A stretch of DNA of 64,000 nucleotides from positions 1-64,000 of the forward strand of contig BGZK01001455.1 in assembly GCA_005406025.1 (NCBI GenBank), read 5' to 3'. Positions 43,955-55,473 of the stretch are shown one piece after another. This DNA is from Eumeta japonica. Taxonomy: Eukaryota > Arthropoda > Insecta > Lepidoptera > Psychidae. Each line of letters starts with the position of its first letter. Position 1 is the stretch's first letter. The translations under genes were made by a program, and so were the position numbers. Under the pieces are notes generated by a model. That model saw nothing but the letters and a program-made list of their open reading frames with translations, did no database searches and was not told where the DNA came from.

Positions 43955-43988
43955 TGGAGGGGCGCGCCATGTTATCGTAGATTATCTA
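43955..43988 (-). repeat. Right TIR of the DD82E element
   Basis: GGAGGGGCGCGCCATGTTAT running to TCTA at 43988, inverse of the left TIR, followed by TA. Confidence 0.9.
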
Positions 43989-43990
43989 TA

Positions 43991-44429
43991 CTGCGTTTGA
44001 TATACGGACGCAAGATTATTTTCATTCGAAATCAACACTATTCTATAGCTATAAGTACAAGGTACCTCATAGTAAAAAATCGTTCGGGCGCCGTTTTACT
44101 TCCAGAGCGTCTGGACGAGTATATTGTAGTTCACCAATTGTCCGGTAGAGGCGCTGCGTCGCCGAATATTTTTTTAGTGAATATTTATTTACATTTTGCC
44201 AATAATTATGCATCCGGCCTATTTTTTCGCGACGTTGCCCCTTCGTGCTTCCGACGTTGTAGATTTTGTAAGGGAAGGCGACGTTGACATGTGGGCACTT
44301 TGCGACAATAATTTGGTACCTATTTATTTTCTTTATTAAGCGCGTGGATTTTGCGGACGCCACATCTCGTTAGAATTTATGGAAGCAACAAAATATTAAA
44401 TTGTGTTTTGGTGAATACCTACTTCTTGC
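43991..44429. other. Spacer, no gene recognised
   Basis: Moderate GC, with no repeated or coding structure I can support. The left flank of the DD82E element (41829-41877, 'attacgtccgtgtgg') and this right flank ('atatacggacgcaag') show a weak inverted match, so the target may itself have been a small TIR element. Confidence 0.3.
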
Positions 44430-44484
44430 ATGATGAAGCGAACAACAAGGAGTGAACGTATCGTGAATTTAGCGTTACATAAAG
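44430..44484 (+). CDS. Candidate first coding exon, unknown gene
   Basis: Reads MMKRTTRSERIVNLALHK and ends in phase 1 at AAAG|GTTAGT. The next candidate exon (47250-47314) begins in the matching phase. Basic, short N-terminus, no domain. It could be a host gene or the start of a TE protein. Confidence 0.35.
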
Positions 44485-44927
44485 GTTAGTAGTACAAGCT
44501 TGCATTTATCTAGTTTTCTATTCAATTACACACATACATACATTACATTATTGGTACTTATAATTACTTACGATTTACTGATTAACAATTCCATTTCAAG
44601 TCAATTATTTAATCAAAATAGGTTCCTATGTAGGCACAGGTCACATAAAACTTTATGGCGGCAGTGATTCAAGTAAAATTTGGATATCAGCGGGTTGAGG
44701 GACGAGGGGCGTATGATGGCCACGCACTAGAATTGCACTTACATGTGTCTTCCGAGCCGCCATGAAGTTTGGTTCAAATTATAAGTAAGTAGGTAGGTAC
44801 ATACAACCGCTTTTTGATTGTCAAAGAAGCTGCTAGGTACCTACCGTTTCCGATTCTATAGGTATCATAATCAGCCGAACGTTCCCACTGCTAGCCTAAC
44901 ACTAACTTTGACCTCCTTCTCCGCCAA

Positions 44928-45128
44928 GTCCAGGTTAAAGATAGATACTTAACACATAGCTTTCGAATTTTGAGGTTTTAGGACATGGCGGTTTCCTCAC
45001 GATGTTTTCCTTCAAGGTCAGAACGTCCGTATATGTAGAATTTTAATTAGTAGGTACATCGCATGATCTGGTCTCGAACTCGGACCCCATGGCACGGCTC
45101 CGAACTTTCTAGCCACCTATAGGTAGGT
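44928..45128 (-). repeat. tRNA-derived SINE, minus strand
   Basis: Read on the minus strand it has a B-box-like GTCCGAGTTCGAGACCAG (inverse of 45069-45086) and the body word GAAGGAAAACATCGTGAGGA (inverse of 44994-45015), the same body as in the SINE at 45993. It is truncated at the tail. Confidence 0.7.
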
Positions 45129-45992
45129 ATAGCAAATTTAACCGGCAAAGACTCCTTAAACTTTAAGATTGTGTACCTATAACCCCTAGTGTGGCAGTCT
45201 ATTTTGAGATACGTTTATTTTGAGTGAAATACATTAGTAATCATTTATTGGCATTATTGTTTCCATATTACAAGTGTTAAATTAGCTGAAAGCCATCCAT
45301 ATTTATCAGAATAACGAATTAAAATCACGCGACCAGGGTTTATTGACCTCTAAAATGGCGCCAGTCAAACATCTGTGAGGCCTATTATTTTTACTGTAAC
45401 AACAACAATGTTACAAGCTACGTAACAAGAGTCTTAGTTTATGTTTCGTTGATGAACTTATCTTTAGTATAAATAAAAAACATAGGCCACTTACGCTATT
45501 GTAACACGATCCCGAAGGCACTTGAAATATGGGTCTGTTTTTTGTTTACGTTTCGAGGTCGCGCACCGGGCGGCACCCGATTCTTAGAACGTTCATTGTG
45601 TACAAAAAATGTATGAAGTGGTTTGTAAATCTCCAAGTATGGTAAGGAATTGGATATGTTTTGATAAATAAAATACAAATAATTATGAAATATTGTTTTA
45701 TTATAAAAATTATGGGGGGTACATGTTATAATCGGGGTTTTTTTTTATTTGGTCGTGTTTATTATCAAGTATTACAATTATCGTATTAGGTATTCGGTTG
45801 GATGATTTATAAATCTGTAAGCTTTATTAATTAGGATTTCAAAAATACGACATTGGTCACTGTTTCTATACTAAAACATAACAAAATCATTGTTTACATT
45901 AAGGAACAGTGATAATGGCTGCTCACCCCGCGGAACCCTCCAGCACACCCGCCATTTTGTTTTTTAATTAGTCTGCCAATCCAGGGGATAAT

Positions 45993-46305
45993 ATTGCTCG
46001 CTGGCCGAGGGGATAGACTATGCGCCTTCCATTCGTGGAGCGCGGGTTCGATTCCGGGCATGTACCACTGACTTTAATATTTAAAGTTATGTACATTTGT
46101 GAAGTTTAGTAACAACAGCGAACCACGAACGGTGAAGGAAAACATCGTGAGGAAACCGGCATGTCCTACAACTAAAAATTGGATAGACATCTGACATCCC
46201 CAATCCGGACTTGGCACCCATGGTGGATTAATGCCTAATCCCTTTCTGAGAGGAGGCCCGTGTCCCTCGGTGGGAATGTATGTGGCTATGATGATGATGA
46301 TGATG
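45993..46305 (+). repeat. tRNA-derived SINE, full length
   Basis: The head has A-box CTGGCCGAGGGGATAG (46001) and B-box GGGTTCGATTCC (46043). The body contains 'gtgaaggaaaacatcgtgag' (46131) and 'ggcccgtgtccctcggtggg' (46256). It ends in a (GAT)n tail at 46288-46305. This is the usual layout of lepidopteran SINEs mobilised by LINEs. The tRNA head is too diverged to be a functional tRNA gene. Confidence 0.85.
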
Positions 46306-47249
46306 ACCTACAATATTGGCCTATGCTCCGGCTCGAACCCCACTTCATTTCTTAGTTTAGGTAGGTACCTACCTACTTACTTAAATTAAAAACACCGCCG
46401 TTTCAGTCACCGCGTTATTACGTGGCCAGACTGTAAGCCCCGTTTGTTCTAAAAGGAGGCCTCTTTCTCGATATTTAAGAAAAGGCAGAAGGACCACCAC
46501 TTTCTTTCTATAAAATTGGATATACCAAAGTACTTTGCGACAATTACTGCGCCTGTATAATCTATAGCACATCTTGTGTTTCACTCGCACTTCAATAAGT
46601 ACCTAGGTATGAATGTAATCATGATAATAAACAACTTCCTCCATGGGACCCATATCGAAAGATAAATAAAATCACTTCCCCATACAAATGGTCCGATCAA
46701 CTGATCAACTTTGTATGGAAAGTCAAAATTGTTTTTGAACTTTCAGTTATGGGTCGCATGGAGAAAGTTGATACTTAGTTATCATTAGTAGGTACTAATG
46801 ATAACTAATATTAGTACATGGTATGAAAGTAGGTACTTTCACCATGTTATGAAATTCACCATGTTATTAGTGAATTAAAAATAACCCTGTAGTTATAATA
46901 TAAATAGGTAGGAACCCATCTAGCGTCACATTTTGTAAAATAAGTACCTAATTTAACAATATTGAAACGTCATAATGTAAGTAGGTAATACTTAGCGATT
47001 GATCGTATTTTTTAACCGACCAGACACGTTTCTAAAAAAAGAGGTACTTACACGATTTCGTTTTATGTTTGTTAACTCAGAATTCCGTCATAAAACAAAA
47101 TATTTGATAAGATCTGCTTCCAGATCGGCCTCATGAGTTTTTAATTAAATTATTTAGTTGTTTGTTTCTCTCATTACAATAACTGAAATAAGGTGAAAGT
47201 AAAAAAATGTGTAACTATTTTCGTTTAATACCTATTTTTGTTTTTGCAG

Positions 47250-47314
47250 CAGATGGAAAAAGTAAAAAAAATGAAGAAGACTTCCAAAAAGAAGTTCATT
47301 CTTTTATGAACGAG
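47250..47314 (+). CDS. Candidate second coding exon, unknown gene
   Basis: Flanked by TTTTTGCAG and GAG|GTACGT. In the phase set by the exon at 44430 it reads 'ADGKSKKNEEDFQKEVHSFM' plus 'NE' and ends in phase 0. Charged, probably helical. No third exon is recognised before the Helitron at 48.7 kb. The implied 2.8-kb intron carries two SINEs. Confidence 0.35.
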
Positions 47315-47444
47315 GTACGTATTGTGATTTTATTATTCTTACCTTACTTATTAGGTGTACAAACAAAATACATAATAGATTGCTACAAAGTTTGTGAAAT
47401 ATCTTCTTCGTCTTAGCCTTTTTCCGTATCTATCAGGGGGCGTA

Positions 47445-47555
47445 TCAAGCGAGAGGATGAAAATTATTCTGCACATGAGAAATAATAATTTCAATGGTGC
47501 AGACCCGGGGTTTGAACCACCGAACTCGATGAGTGTCGGACGCTCTAATTTAGAT
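47445..47555 (-). repeat. SINE head remnant, minus strand
   Basis: Minus strand shows TCGGTGGTTCAAACCCCGG (inverse of 47507-47525), a good B box, and a degenerate A-box region. The body is not recognisable. Confidence 0.5.
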
Positions 47556-47741
47556 AAATTACTATTAATTTATTTTGAAACTGCGCCTTTTTACACGCTT
47601 TCTATAGAGTTGACTTGTTTGTAAATCTGGGTGGAATTTTCTTTTCAATTTTTCGAGCACTTCCTCTTATCCGAATTAAATGAAACTTTGCATACAAGCT
47701 TGGTTCCGGTGACAATACACGACTAGCTAAGAAACGTCATT

Positions 47742-48050
47742 ACAAATCCAATATGGCGGCCTCCCCAAGATGGCGGACAGGCTGTTTGAAATCCACCCCC
47801 ACGATATGGATATCAAATGAAAGGGTTTTCTGTCAGTAACACGAAAAAAATAGTCTCGTGACTCAAATCCAACATGGTGGACATCCAAGATGGAGGATTG
47901 GCTATTTGAAATGCACCCCCATGATATGGGTATCAAATAAAAGGGTTTGCTGTCAGGAAAACGAACAAGTTAGTCACGTGACTTAAATCCAAAACGGCGG
48001 ACATCCAAGATGGCGGATTGGCTATTTCAAATGCACCCCCATGATATGGG
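47742..48050. repeat. Minisatellite of about 121 bp, 2.6 copies
   Basis: Copies begin at 47743, 47865 and 47985 with AAATCCAA and contain 'catccaagatggcgga', 'ggctatttgaaatgcacccc' and 'gatatgggtatcaaat'. Copies 2 and 3 are closest. This unit is found as a dispersed minisatellite in moth genomes as far as I recall. No gene lies on either strand. Confidence 0.85.
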
Positions 48051-48712
48051 TTAGCTGTTGTTACCAGGTTTTCCCGTGGGAGAGGTATTTTACAGCGGTA
48101 AAAAGTATCCTATGTAGATGCGAAAAGTCGATTCCATACGTGGAAATTGGGGTATACACCAGGTTAATAATACACAAGAAAATTAATAATACACGGGAAA
48201 TACTCTAGGTTTTGAATATATGAAAACTCTATGGTGAGACCCTACGACTGAGTGAAATATTTGTTTTTTTTCCCCCAACTGTAGTGATGATGATTTGCAT
48301 GAAAGATTGGTTTGAATACCAATTTAAACTGGATCATCGAGCGGCAATGGAGTTTTGTGCAATGCTTAAAATACATTCAGTAATTGGACATTTTCGGAAA
48401 GACCACTATGGAGCGAATATGAATTTGTTGTCACAGAATATATTATTCGACTGAAAGGTTGAATATGGAAAACTTATAAAAGATGCCACTTCGCCCCTTT
48501 TCCATTTTGAAATTTTTGCAGAGACCTCCTTAGCTTCTTTTCTGAGAGCTCCTTAGTTTGAAAATTTTGAAATTCAACTGGAGTGTCGAATGTGGGCTCG
48601 AAAAGACTTGACGCGTAATATATAGCCTTTCTTGTCTATTAGCCTAACCTTATCTTCACGTGGTGAGCCTGTATAATTGGACTTTGTCCAAAAACAAACA
48701 AGGTAGGCTCAA
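48051..48712. other. Helitron upstream region, no gene recognised
   Basis: Contains a stop-rich stretch around 48300-48440 with weak coding flavour ('TIGAMEFCAMLKIHSVIGHF'-like in one frame) that I cannot place. No terminal signal of the Helitron could be fixed here. Confidence 0.3.
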
Positions 48713-48872
48713 CACCTATGCCAATATATGCTGCCTACGGCGAGGGCTGAGAGATATGAAGGTGTATAAAATGTCATATCGCTAGTAGGGACCACCTATG
48801 CCAAAATATGCTGCCTACGGCGAGGGCTGAAAGATATGAAGGTGGCTAAAATGTCATATCGCTAGTAGGGAA
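48713..48872. repeat. 80-bp direct repeat, two copies, upstream of the Helitron gene
   Basis: Two adjacent 80-bp copies start CACCTATGCCA at 48713 and 48793, with 'ctgcctacggcgagggctga' and 'aatgtcatatcgctagtagg'. They differ at a handful of positions. They lie just upstream of the Helitron ORF and may be part of its 5' terminal region or promoter. Confidence 0.85.
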
Positions 48873-48973
48873 CCTGAGGGCACCTGGCGCACCCTGTTGT
48901 ATAAATGCCTTATCCTGTTAAGGGGTCACTAGCAGGATGGACAGTTACTTACCGCCATTTTCGTGGGACCAAG

Positions 48974-50948
48974 ATGAGTATTCCAATTTCAACTAACAAA
49001 CCGTCCTCTGGCAATGGAGAAACATCAACACAAAGACAGCGAAGACTGGAGAAAAAGCGAAGAATGAGACAACAGAAGCTAGCTAATGAAACGGAAGCGG
49101 AAAAGAGCTAGATTAGACAAAAGACGTGAAAAACGGAGAAATGAGAGCTCAGCAGCAAACGAAGCACGTCTAACCAAAGACAGAGAAGCTGCAGCAAGAA
49201 GAAGAGCTTTAGAGTCACAACAGGAACATGATGCTAGAATTGTACAAGCTGGAGCATTAATATCACAATATAGAGCTAATGAAACGCAAGAACAGCGTGC
49301 TGCTCGTTTACAAGTTGTTCGTGAAACAATGAGACTACACCGTCAGTCATTGGCTATCGACAAGCAAGCCTTTGACGAAGCAATCAATGAATATCCAAAC
49401 CAAGTATGTGAAGTTTGTAGAAAATGCTGCATGGAGAAGCAAATATCACGCAATGTCTATCCTAGTATAAACGCTAGAGGATATTTGCCAGCCTGCTTGG
49501 CTCAGAAAGATTCATTGAAACTATGCAGTCGTTGCAAAACCCATTTAAGTAGCAACAAAAATAATCCACCGTCAAAAGCTTACTGGAATAAAATGGATCC
49601 TGGCACGATTCCTGATGAGTTGAGCGATCTAACTGATGTTGAGAAACGATTATTGGCACGAGTCATTGTATATGTCAAGATTATTCGTTATGAAGGCAGA
49701 TGGGGCCAGTATGGATTTAAAGGACAAGCAATTTTGTTTGCACAAGATCTGCATGAAGTGACAGAAAAGCTGCCTAATATGCTTCCTCGATCAACCCAAG
49801 ACTGTGGCATGGTTGTCATCACCGAGAATTTAGAAAATATTACAACAAGAGAATTCGAGGTGAATCGAGACAGAGTTTACAGAGCATTAAGATGGTTAAT
49901 TGCCAATAATCCATTATACCAAGACGTGATGATTGATGAAGAAGCTTGTTTGGAACAAGATGATGTCATTAGAGTTGAACAAAGGCTACCGGAACAAACT
50001 GAAAACAACCAAGTTCGTCGGGTATGTTATGAGGAGGCTAATAATGTATCTAGAATATTGCATGGATCTTGGCATCAAGGATACGTGTCAATATTTGGAC
50101 GAAGTTCTGGAAAGCAATGCTGTGCAATGGCTCTAGCAAACATTTTAAGAGCTCATATTTTGGATCCACACCTTTGGAGCAGAAGTATTTTGGATTATAA
50201 TATGCTTGATGGTGATCATATTTATAACAAAATAGTATCATTGCTAACCGTTGCGGAGCTGGATGATAGTGAATATTTGGAAGTTGCAAATTTTCATGTA
50301 ATCAGGGATGAATTGATGGCATTCAATACAGCTTTTAAAATAACGCATGAAGCAAACCCAAGTTGGTGTGGAAGCCTTCAAGATAAAATGAACGATGGCA
50401 TTCAAGGCAAGACATTGGCAATAGCACTTGATGCGCTTTTCACGGACCATAGAGGTGGAATATTGATTGCCAATTCAAGCGCTTATGGTGTGTTGAATTA
50501 TAACAACAAATATTACTTTACAAACTCTCACTCATGTGGTAAAAAAGGTGCTGCTGCTGGGAATGAAGGAAAAGCATGTGTGATTGAGTGTGATACTTTT
50601 GCTGAGTTGCACAGAGTCTGTAAACGAGCAACTGGTTCAGGAAATAAGCAATACTCATTGGACTACATTGATGTGGAATTAATTGGACAGCTGGCACAAC
50701 AAGACATCAATAATCCATTGGAGAATTTGGCATTTAATTATGAAAATGTTACAAATATACCGCAGATACACACATCATGTATGATGCCAATAGATTATGC
50801 CCAACCGGCAGAAGAAGATGTGCTTGAAGTATCTGACAACATCAATGAGATACGCAGAAAAACAAGAGATAACCTGGTAAATGTATCACATGAGGCCAAG
50901 CATGAAGAGTTTGCTTGGTCTCTCTTCCATATGGAATTAATGGACTGA
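48974..50948 (+). pseudogene. Helitron polyprotein N-terminal part (DUF6570-like and cysteine-protease-like)
   Basis: Met at 48974 starts MSIPISTNKPSSGNGETSTQ. A frame change near 49100 joins it to a long Arg/Glu-rich helix ('ARLTKDREAAARRR'). A Cys cluster 'CEVCRKCC' (about 49410) and 'CSRCKTHL' leads to 'GRWGQYGFKGQAILFAQDL' (DUF6570). Then 'GKQCCAMALANILRAHILD' (candidate catalytic Cys), 'LDGDHIYNKI' and 'YYFTNSHSCGKKGAA', the layout of OTU/C76-like cysteine proteases, with N in place of the expected D before S-H. It ends at 50948 because a C-run at 50927 lost one base. The next frame continues. Confidence 0.8.
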
Positions 50949-53131
50949 AGGAAAGACGAGATGTTCGAATAACACCATTGGACTACTTCCAACAACGTAT
51001 ATTAGGAGATGATACACGTTTTCAAATCATTGAGTATCTCTTCTATGCGTTGTCAATGAAAGAATTTTACAACGTCAAGTCCACAATTTCTGCATCTGCA
51101 AAGAAGATTGTCGGTCAACATGGCAATATTGAAGATCTACATTTGATCATGAGAAACATTCGTGGCACAGCAGCGTATTGGAGAACAGCGTTGCTAGATC
51201 TAACTGCAATGATCAAGGCTATCGGTCCACCAACATACTTCGTTACCTTTAGCTGTAACGACATCAACTGGATTGATATGCGAAAGGCACTATTGTATGC
51301 AGATCGAAGAGAAAACGCACATCCTGAGGCATTGTCAATTAATGAAGTCCAAAAATTGATTGAGAAATATCCAGTTGTTGTAGCGAGACAATTTATGAAC
51401 AGATTCAATGCTTTGAAAAAGTTGATGAAAAACAATCATGGTATATTTGGAGGAAAAGTAAAAGATTATTGGTATAGAGTAGAAATGCAAAATCGTGGTA
51501 GTCCACATATCCATATGTTGGTTTGGATTGAAAATCATCCATCCTTTGACACACTTGAAGGTATTGAAGTTCTTGACGAGGTGATAACGTGTCGTTTGCC
51601 TGACGAAAATGACGAATTGTACGATTTGGTGAAAAATTGTCAAAAGCACGCACATAGACCAACGTGTAGAAAACAAGATCGCAATATCCTTTGCCGATTT
51701 GCATTTCCACGTCCACCAAGTACAGAAACCAGAATTGTGGCACAATCATCAGCAGAGTTCTTAAGAAACAACGGAAGAATCTGTGTGCTAAAGAGACGAA
51801 AGGAGGATGAAATGATTAACAACTACAATCGAACATTATTGAAATTTTGGGGCGCAAATATGGATATCCAACCATGTGGATCAAACGATAGCATTGCATA
51901 CTATGTGGCTAAATACATCTCAAAGAATGAGCCTACAGTACTTGATAGATCAATCATTGAAGCTATACAACAAGTGAGACAGGAAGAAGACGATATCTCA
52001 CGGAGAATGTTTAAGATATCTATGAAAATTTTGAATGAACGGCAAGTATCAGCTGTCGAATGTGCTTTTCGTTTATGTGGCCTTCGTTTAAGAGAATCAT
52101 CACGCAAAACACAAATGATAAATACCAGATTGCCTGAACAGAGATATAGAGTCATCAGATTTGACAACGACGACAATGCAGATGGATTCTGTAACAACAT
52201 CATTGATAGATATACCAAGCGTCCACGATCAAATGAAGAATTTGATTTTGACAACATGTGTTTGTTGGAATTTGCAATGCTCTTCGAACCATACTATCGT
52301 AAAAACAACACAAACATCAATGACGATGATGAAAACGTAGATCAAGATGCGTATGGAGATCAAGAAATAAGAACCAAGAAACGCTTGATCACTCTTACTG
52401 ACGAGAAAGGATCTAGAATGGCAGTCCGCAATACTCCAGCTATTGCACGTGCGCCAAACTTTACTATGGCGAAAGATCCTAACAACTACTTCTACTCTCT
52501 CCTCGTACAGTTTCTTCCATTTAGAAATGAGGATGAGATTTTGAATGGATACACTTCACCTCATGAGGCATTCGTTGATCGTGAACAAGAATTGAGAAGA
52601 AGTAATACATTCATGGATGCTTATCTCATACGAGATCAACAGCTTACAGCTGCCTTTAATCAAGTTCATGCTTTTGAATTACTTCAAGATCCAATAGTCG
52701 AGAATGAGGATGTAGAAGAAGCTGAAATGCCAGAAACTGACATGACTAATGAGCAGTTTCAAGCAGTACAACAAGCCTTGAATGTTGAGCAACGTGAACT
52801 GTACAATACTATAACAGCAAGCATCCAACGACAACAACAGGATGAGTCCGGAGCAAAGTTGAGATACTTCATCACTGGTGGTGCTGGTACAGGAAAATCA
52901 TTCACGCTCAAAACACTACGCGAACAAGTCAACAGATGCTATGGCAAGAAGGCTGTAAAAACGTGTGCATTAACAGGAGTGGCTGCACGTTTGATAGGTG
53001 GAAACACAATACACTCATTGCTTAAACTACCAGTTGAAAAGGATAACAGAATGGGTCCTATGCCACTGTTGACTGGAAATTATCTCCGAGTCATGAGAAA
53101 CCAGTGGCGAGATACTGAATTCTCTTTATAG
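50930..53131 (+). pseudogene. Helitron Rep (HUH) and start of helicase
   Basis: Continues as 'PYGINGLKERRDVRITPLDY'. The Helitron_like_N part has 'YFVTFSCNDINWIDMRKALL', the HUH metal site 'GSPHIHMLVWIE' (about 51500-51535) and the tyrosine pair 'AYYVAKYISKNE' (Y-x3-Y, about 51894-51930), which nick DNA and hold the 5' end in rolling-circle transposition. Helicase begins with Walker A GGAGTGKS at 52877-52900 and 'CALTGVAARLIGGNTIHSLL'. The frame ends at 53131, where a T is lost after 'WRDTEF'. Confidence 0.92.
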
Positions 53132-54200
53132 ATGAAATTTCAATGGTTCCATATGAAATGCTTGTCATGATCAATTCACGGTTACAACAATTGAAGAACA
53201 ACGACCGGCTGTTTGGTCGCATCAACATCTTAGTATTTGGTGATTTGATGCAGTTACCACCAGTACATGGAAGACAAGTGTTTGAGCAACCACCTCATAT
53301 GGCTGGAGGAACGCATTTCTGGCAATTATTTACATTGGTTGAATTGACACAAAATATGCGTCAACAGGGAGATAATACATTCATAGATATACTGAATGCA
53401 TTACGTGTTGGTGAAATACGTAGAGAGCATCTTCAGACATTAATGGATAAAGTCAGCAATGATGCGAGTGGTCTATTCGCGATAAATGGTGCCTTGCGAG
53501 TATATCCAACAAACGAACAAGTCAATAAACACAATGAAGCTGTATTGCAGTATTATAGAGAATTGGGCACGGAAATTACTGAAATTAACGCATTTGACCA
53601 GATGGTTGATACATCCGAAAATGACAGAATCGAGAATATTGAAAATGTTACTCCAAAGACATCAACAAGACTGGAGGTTTACCGAAGAAGTTGCAGATAT
53701 TTGTGGGAGCAAAAGTGATGTTGAGATCAAATGTAGATGTTGAGAAAGGTCTAGTCAACGGATCTATTGGAAACATCACTGAGATAAAGTGGCCAGGCTT
53801 TCGAAGAGGTCGGGTTCATGAGCATGACATACCTTCGGTGAAAGTAGATTTTGGAAGAGACAGTGTACATTGGATAATTCCAAAATCTATACAGTTTCCC
53901 GCAACAAACAAGAAACAAATGGAAAGACGTATGCTCCCAATGGTTCTGTCATGGGCATCAACAGTACATAAAATGCAAGGAAGTACTGTTGATGCAGCGG
54001 TCATTTACCTTGGATCAAAACTGTTTGCTCGAGGACAAGCCTATGTAGCCTTGAGTCGTGTTCGTTCTCTTGATGGTCTGCGCATCGAAGAAATGGATTG
54101 TAAAATGCTTATAGGTAATAAACCTGTCAACACTGCTGCATTGAATGAAATGAATCGCATGCGAAATCTTGGTTATGATCCAAATGATGTGGATGAATAA
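53116..54200 (+). pseudogene. Helitron Pif1-type helicase, C-terminal part
   Basis: Walker B 'LFIDEISMVPYEML' at 53125-53166, then 'LVFGDLMQLPPVHGRQVF', 'LTQNMRQQGDNTFID' and 'YPTNEQVNKHNE' to about 53650. One more frame change leads to 'LQIFVGAKVMLRSNVDVEKG' and 'WASTVHKMQGSTVDAAVIYL', 'YVALSRVRSLDGL', ending at 54198-54200. These are the SF1B (Pif1/RecD) motifs II to VI in order. The helicase unwinds the strand during transposition. All motifs are present. Confidence 0.9.
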
Positions 54201-54554
54201 AGCCAAATTTCGCACATTGCATCAGGGAAACCTACCAAGCTACATAGAGGCGGATAGGTGTTACTTGATGTGGTTGTGGAACGGGTTCGAACGCTTTAAG
54301 CCATTCGCTGATTGGCGTCGAACATCAAACTCATCATCATCCACCAAATGACCGCATAAATAATTTATAATGCATATGCATACAGCTTCATGAAGACGCT
54401 TCAATTCTATTGATCATTGCAAAAATCATTGAATAAGTAAGTCAATGAATTTTAATTGCTTCAATAGAAGTGTAACTAATCAACTTTTACTCTATTAATT
54501 AGACAGGTGGTTGCTCTACATCACATTTTTTTACAGTCAAGACTAAAAAGTAGG
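54201..54554. other. Helitron 3' flank, no gene
   Basis: AT-rich, with a short inverted pair around 'cttcaattctattgatc' and 'gcttcaatagaag' (54408-54472) that could belong to the Helitron 3' end. No CTRR terminus is assigned. Confidence 0.3.
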
Positions 54555-55431
54555 AAAATAAAACACCTTTTAAAAAAAATTTTAAAAACACGCTTTCAAA
54601 AAAACCAGTAAAAACTGCAGACTAAAAAGTAAGAAAATAAAAAATTTTTTAATAATTTTTTGACACCCTCCAAATGAATCCAAAATTGTTAAGACTAAAA
54701 AGAAAGCGTGGGGCCCTCATCATACTTCAACCATATCTTTCAAGTATTTCTAAAGTAGTTGATTCTAATAACTTGTGATGACAAAAAAATAAGTGATGTA
54801 GGCTGAGAGAAAAATATTAACAAAACCGACTTTAATACGCAAAGTAGCACAAAAATCTTTGTTACTCATGCAAGTTACATCACGAATCGTTATAATGTAT
54901 CATCTGCAATTGGCTCATGTAAGCGCAAGTCATGCAATTATTTCAATATACATTAATATATCAAAATGAAATAGAAAGATTAAAATTTGGTCACCGAATT
55001 TTCAAATGAAATATTTCTAAGTATAAATACTAAAAAGTATGTAATTTTCTTTCCAAAACTAAAACAACTAGTAAAGATAACAGAGGACACAAACTTTTAA
55101 TAAAATAATATATACGTTGTTAACCATCCATAACTAGTTCGAGTAAGGTGTATAGCGAATAAAAGTTCAAATACGTAGACTTCAGTAGACTTAATATAAT
55201 AAATTATAATTAATAAAATAAATTATAATTTAACAAATTAAAGATGTTACGACAGTATGAATTAAGAAGTATGATGAGGGCCCACGCTTTCTTTTAGTCT
55301 TAACAATTTTGGATTCATTTGAGGTGTCAAAAATTATTAAAAATTTTATTTTCTTACTTTTTAGTCTGCAGTTTTTACTGGTTTTTTTGAAAGCGTGTTT
55401 TTAAAATTTTTTTTAAAAGGTGTTTTATTTT
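54555..55431. mobile_element. Non-coding inverted-repeat element (MITE-like, 877 bp)
   Basis: Arms 54555-54728 and 55267-55431 are near-perfect inverses, starting AAAATAAAACACCTTTTAAA and including 'cacgctttcaaaaaaaccag', 'gtaaaaactgcagact' and 'agaaagcgtggggccctcat'. The 538-bp core has no ORF. The word 'agactaaaaagta' occurs at least twice in the left arm. No sure target duplication and no known superfamily. Confidence 0.8.
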
Positions 55432-55473
55432 AAAACGTATTTTACCCATCCATACAATATTCACAATTTAGCC

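Larger units (their letters stand above)
41880..43988 (+). mobile_element. IS630-type DD82E transposon (Sailor-like), copy 2
   Basis: 2109 bp, flanked by TA (41878-41879 and 43989-43990). TIRs of about 33 bp begin AGATAATCTACGATAACATG and contain a conspicuous GGCGCGCCCC block, seen in inverse at 43956-43988. A single two-exon transposase fills it. The 3' non-coding part (43505-43954) is AT-rich. Confidence 0.88.
48905..54200 (+). mobile_element. Autonomous Helitron, coding region
   Basis: One continuous RepHel-type polyprotein of about 1750 residues, split here by at least four single-base frame changes. Order: basic N-terminus, DUF6570-like region, papain-like/OTU-like protease region, HUH Rep with two Tyr, Pif1-type helicase. 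The terminal TC and CTRR ends could not be placed, so the element extends beyond the coordinates given. Confidence 0.9.

Noticed and set aside
44067..44287. Overlapping plus and minus ORFs near 44.1-44.3 kb
   Set aside because: No motif, both strands open over the same bases, and Arg-rich because of local composition.
45993..46075. tRNA gene
   Set aside because: A and B boxes are present but no cloverleaf can be drawn, and the body and GAT tail identify a SINE.
50050..52257. Minus-strand ORFs of 60-136 codons across the Helitron gene
   Set aside because: They are antisense shadows of the polyprotein on the plus strand, which has all the family motifs.
54408..54472. Helitron 3' hairpin and CTRR end
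   Set aside because: An inverted pair exists, but no CTRR-T follows at the right distance, so the end was not assigned.
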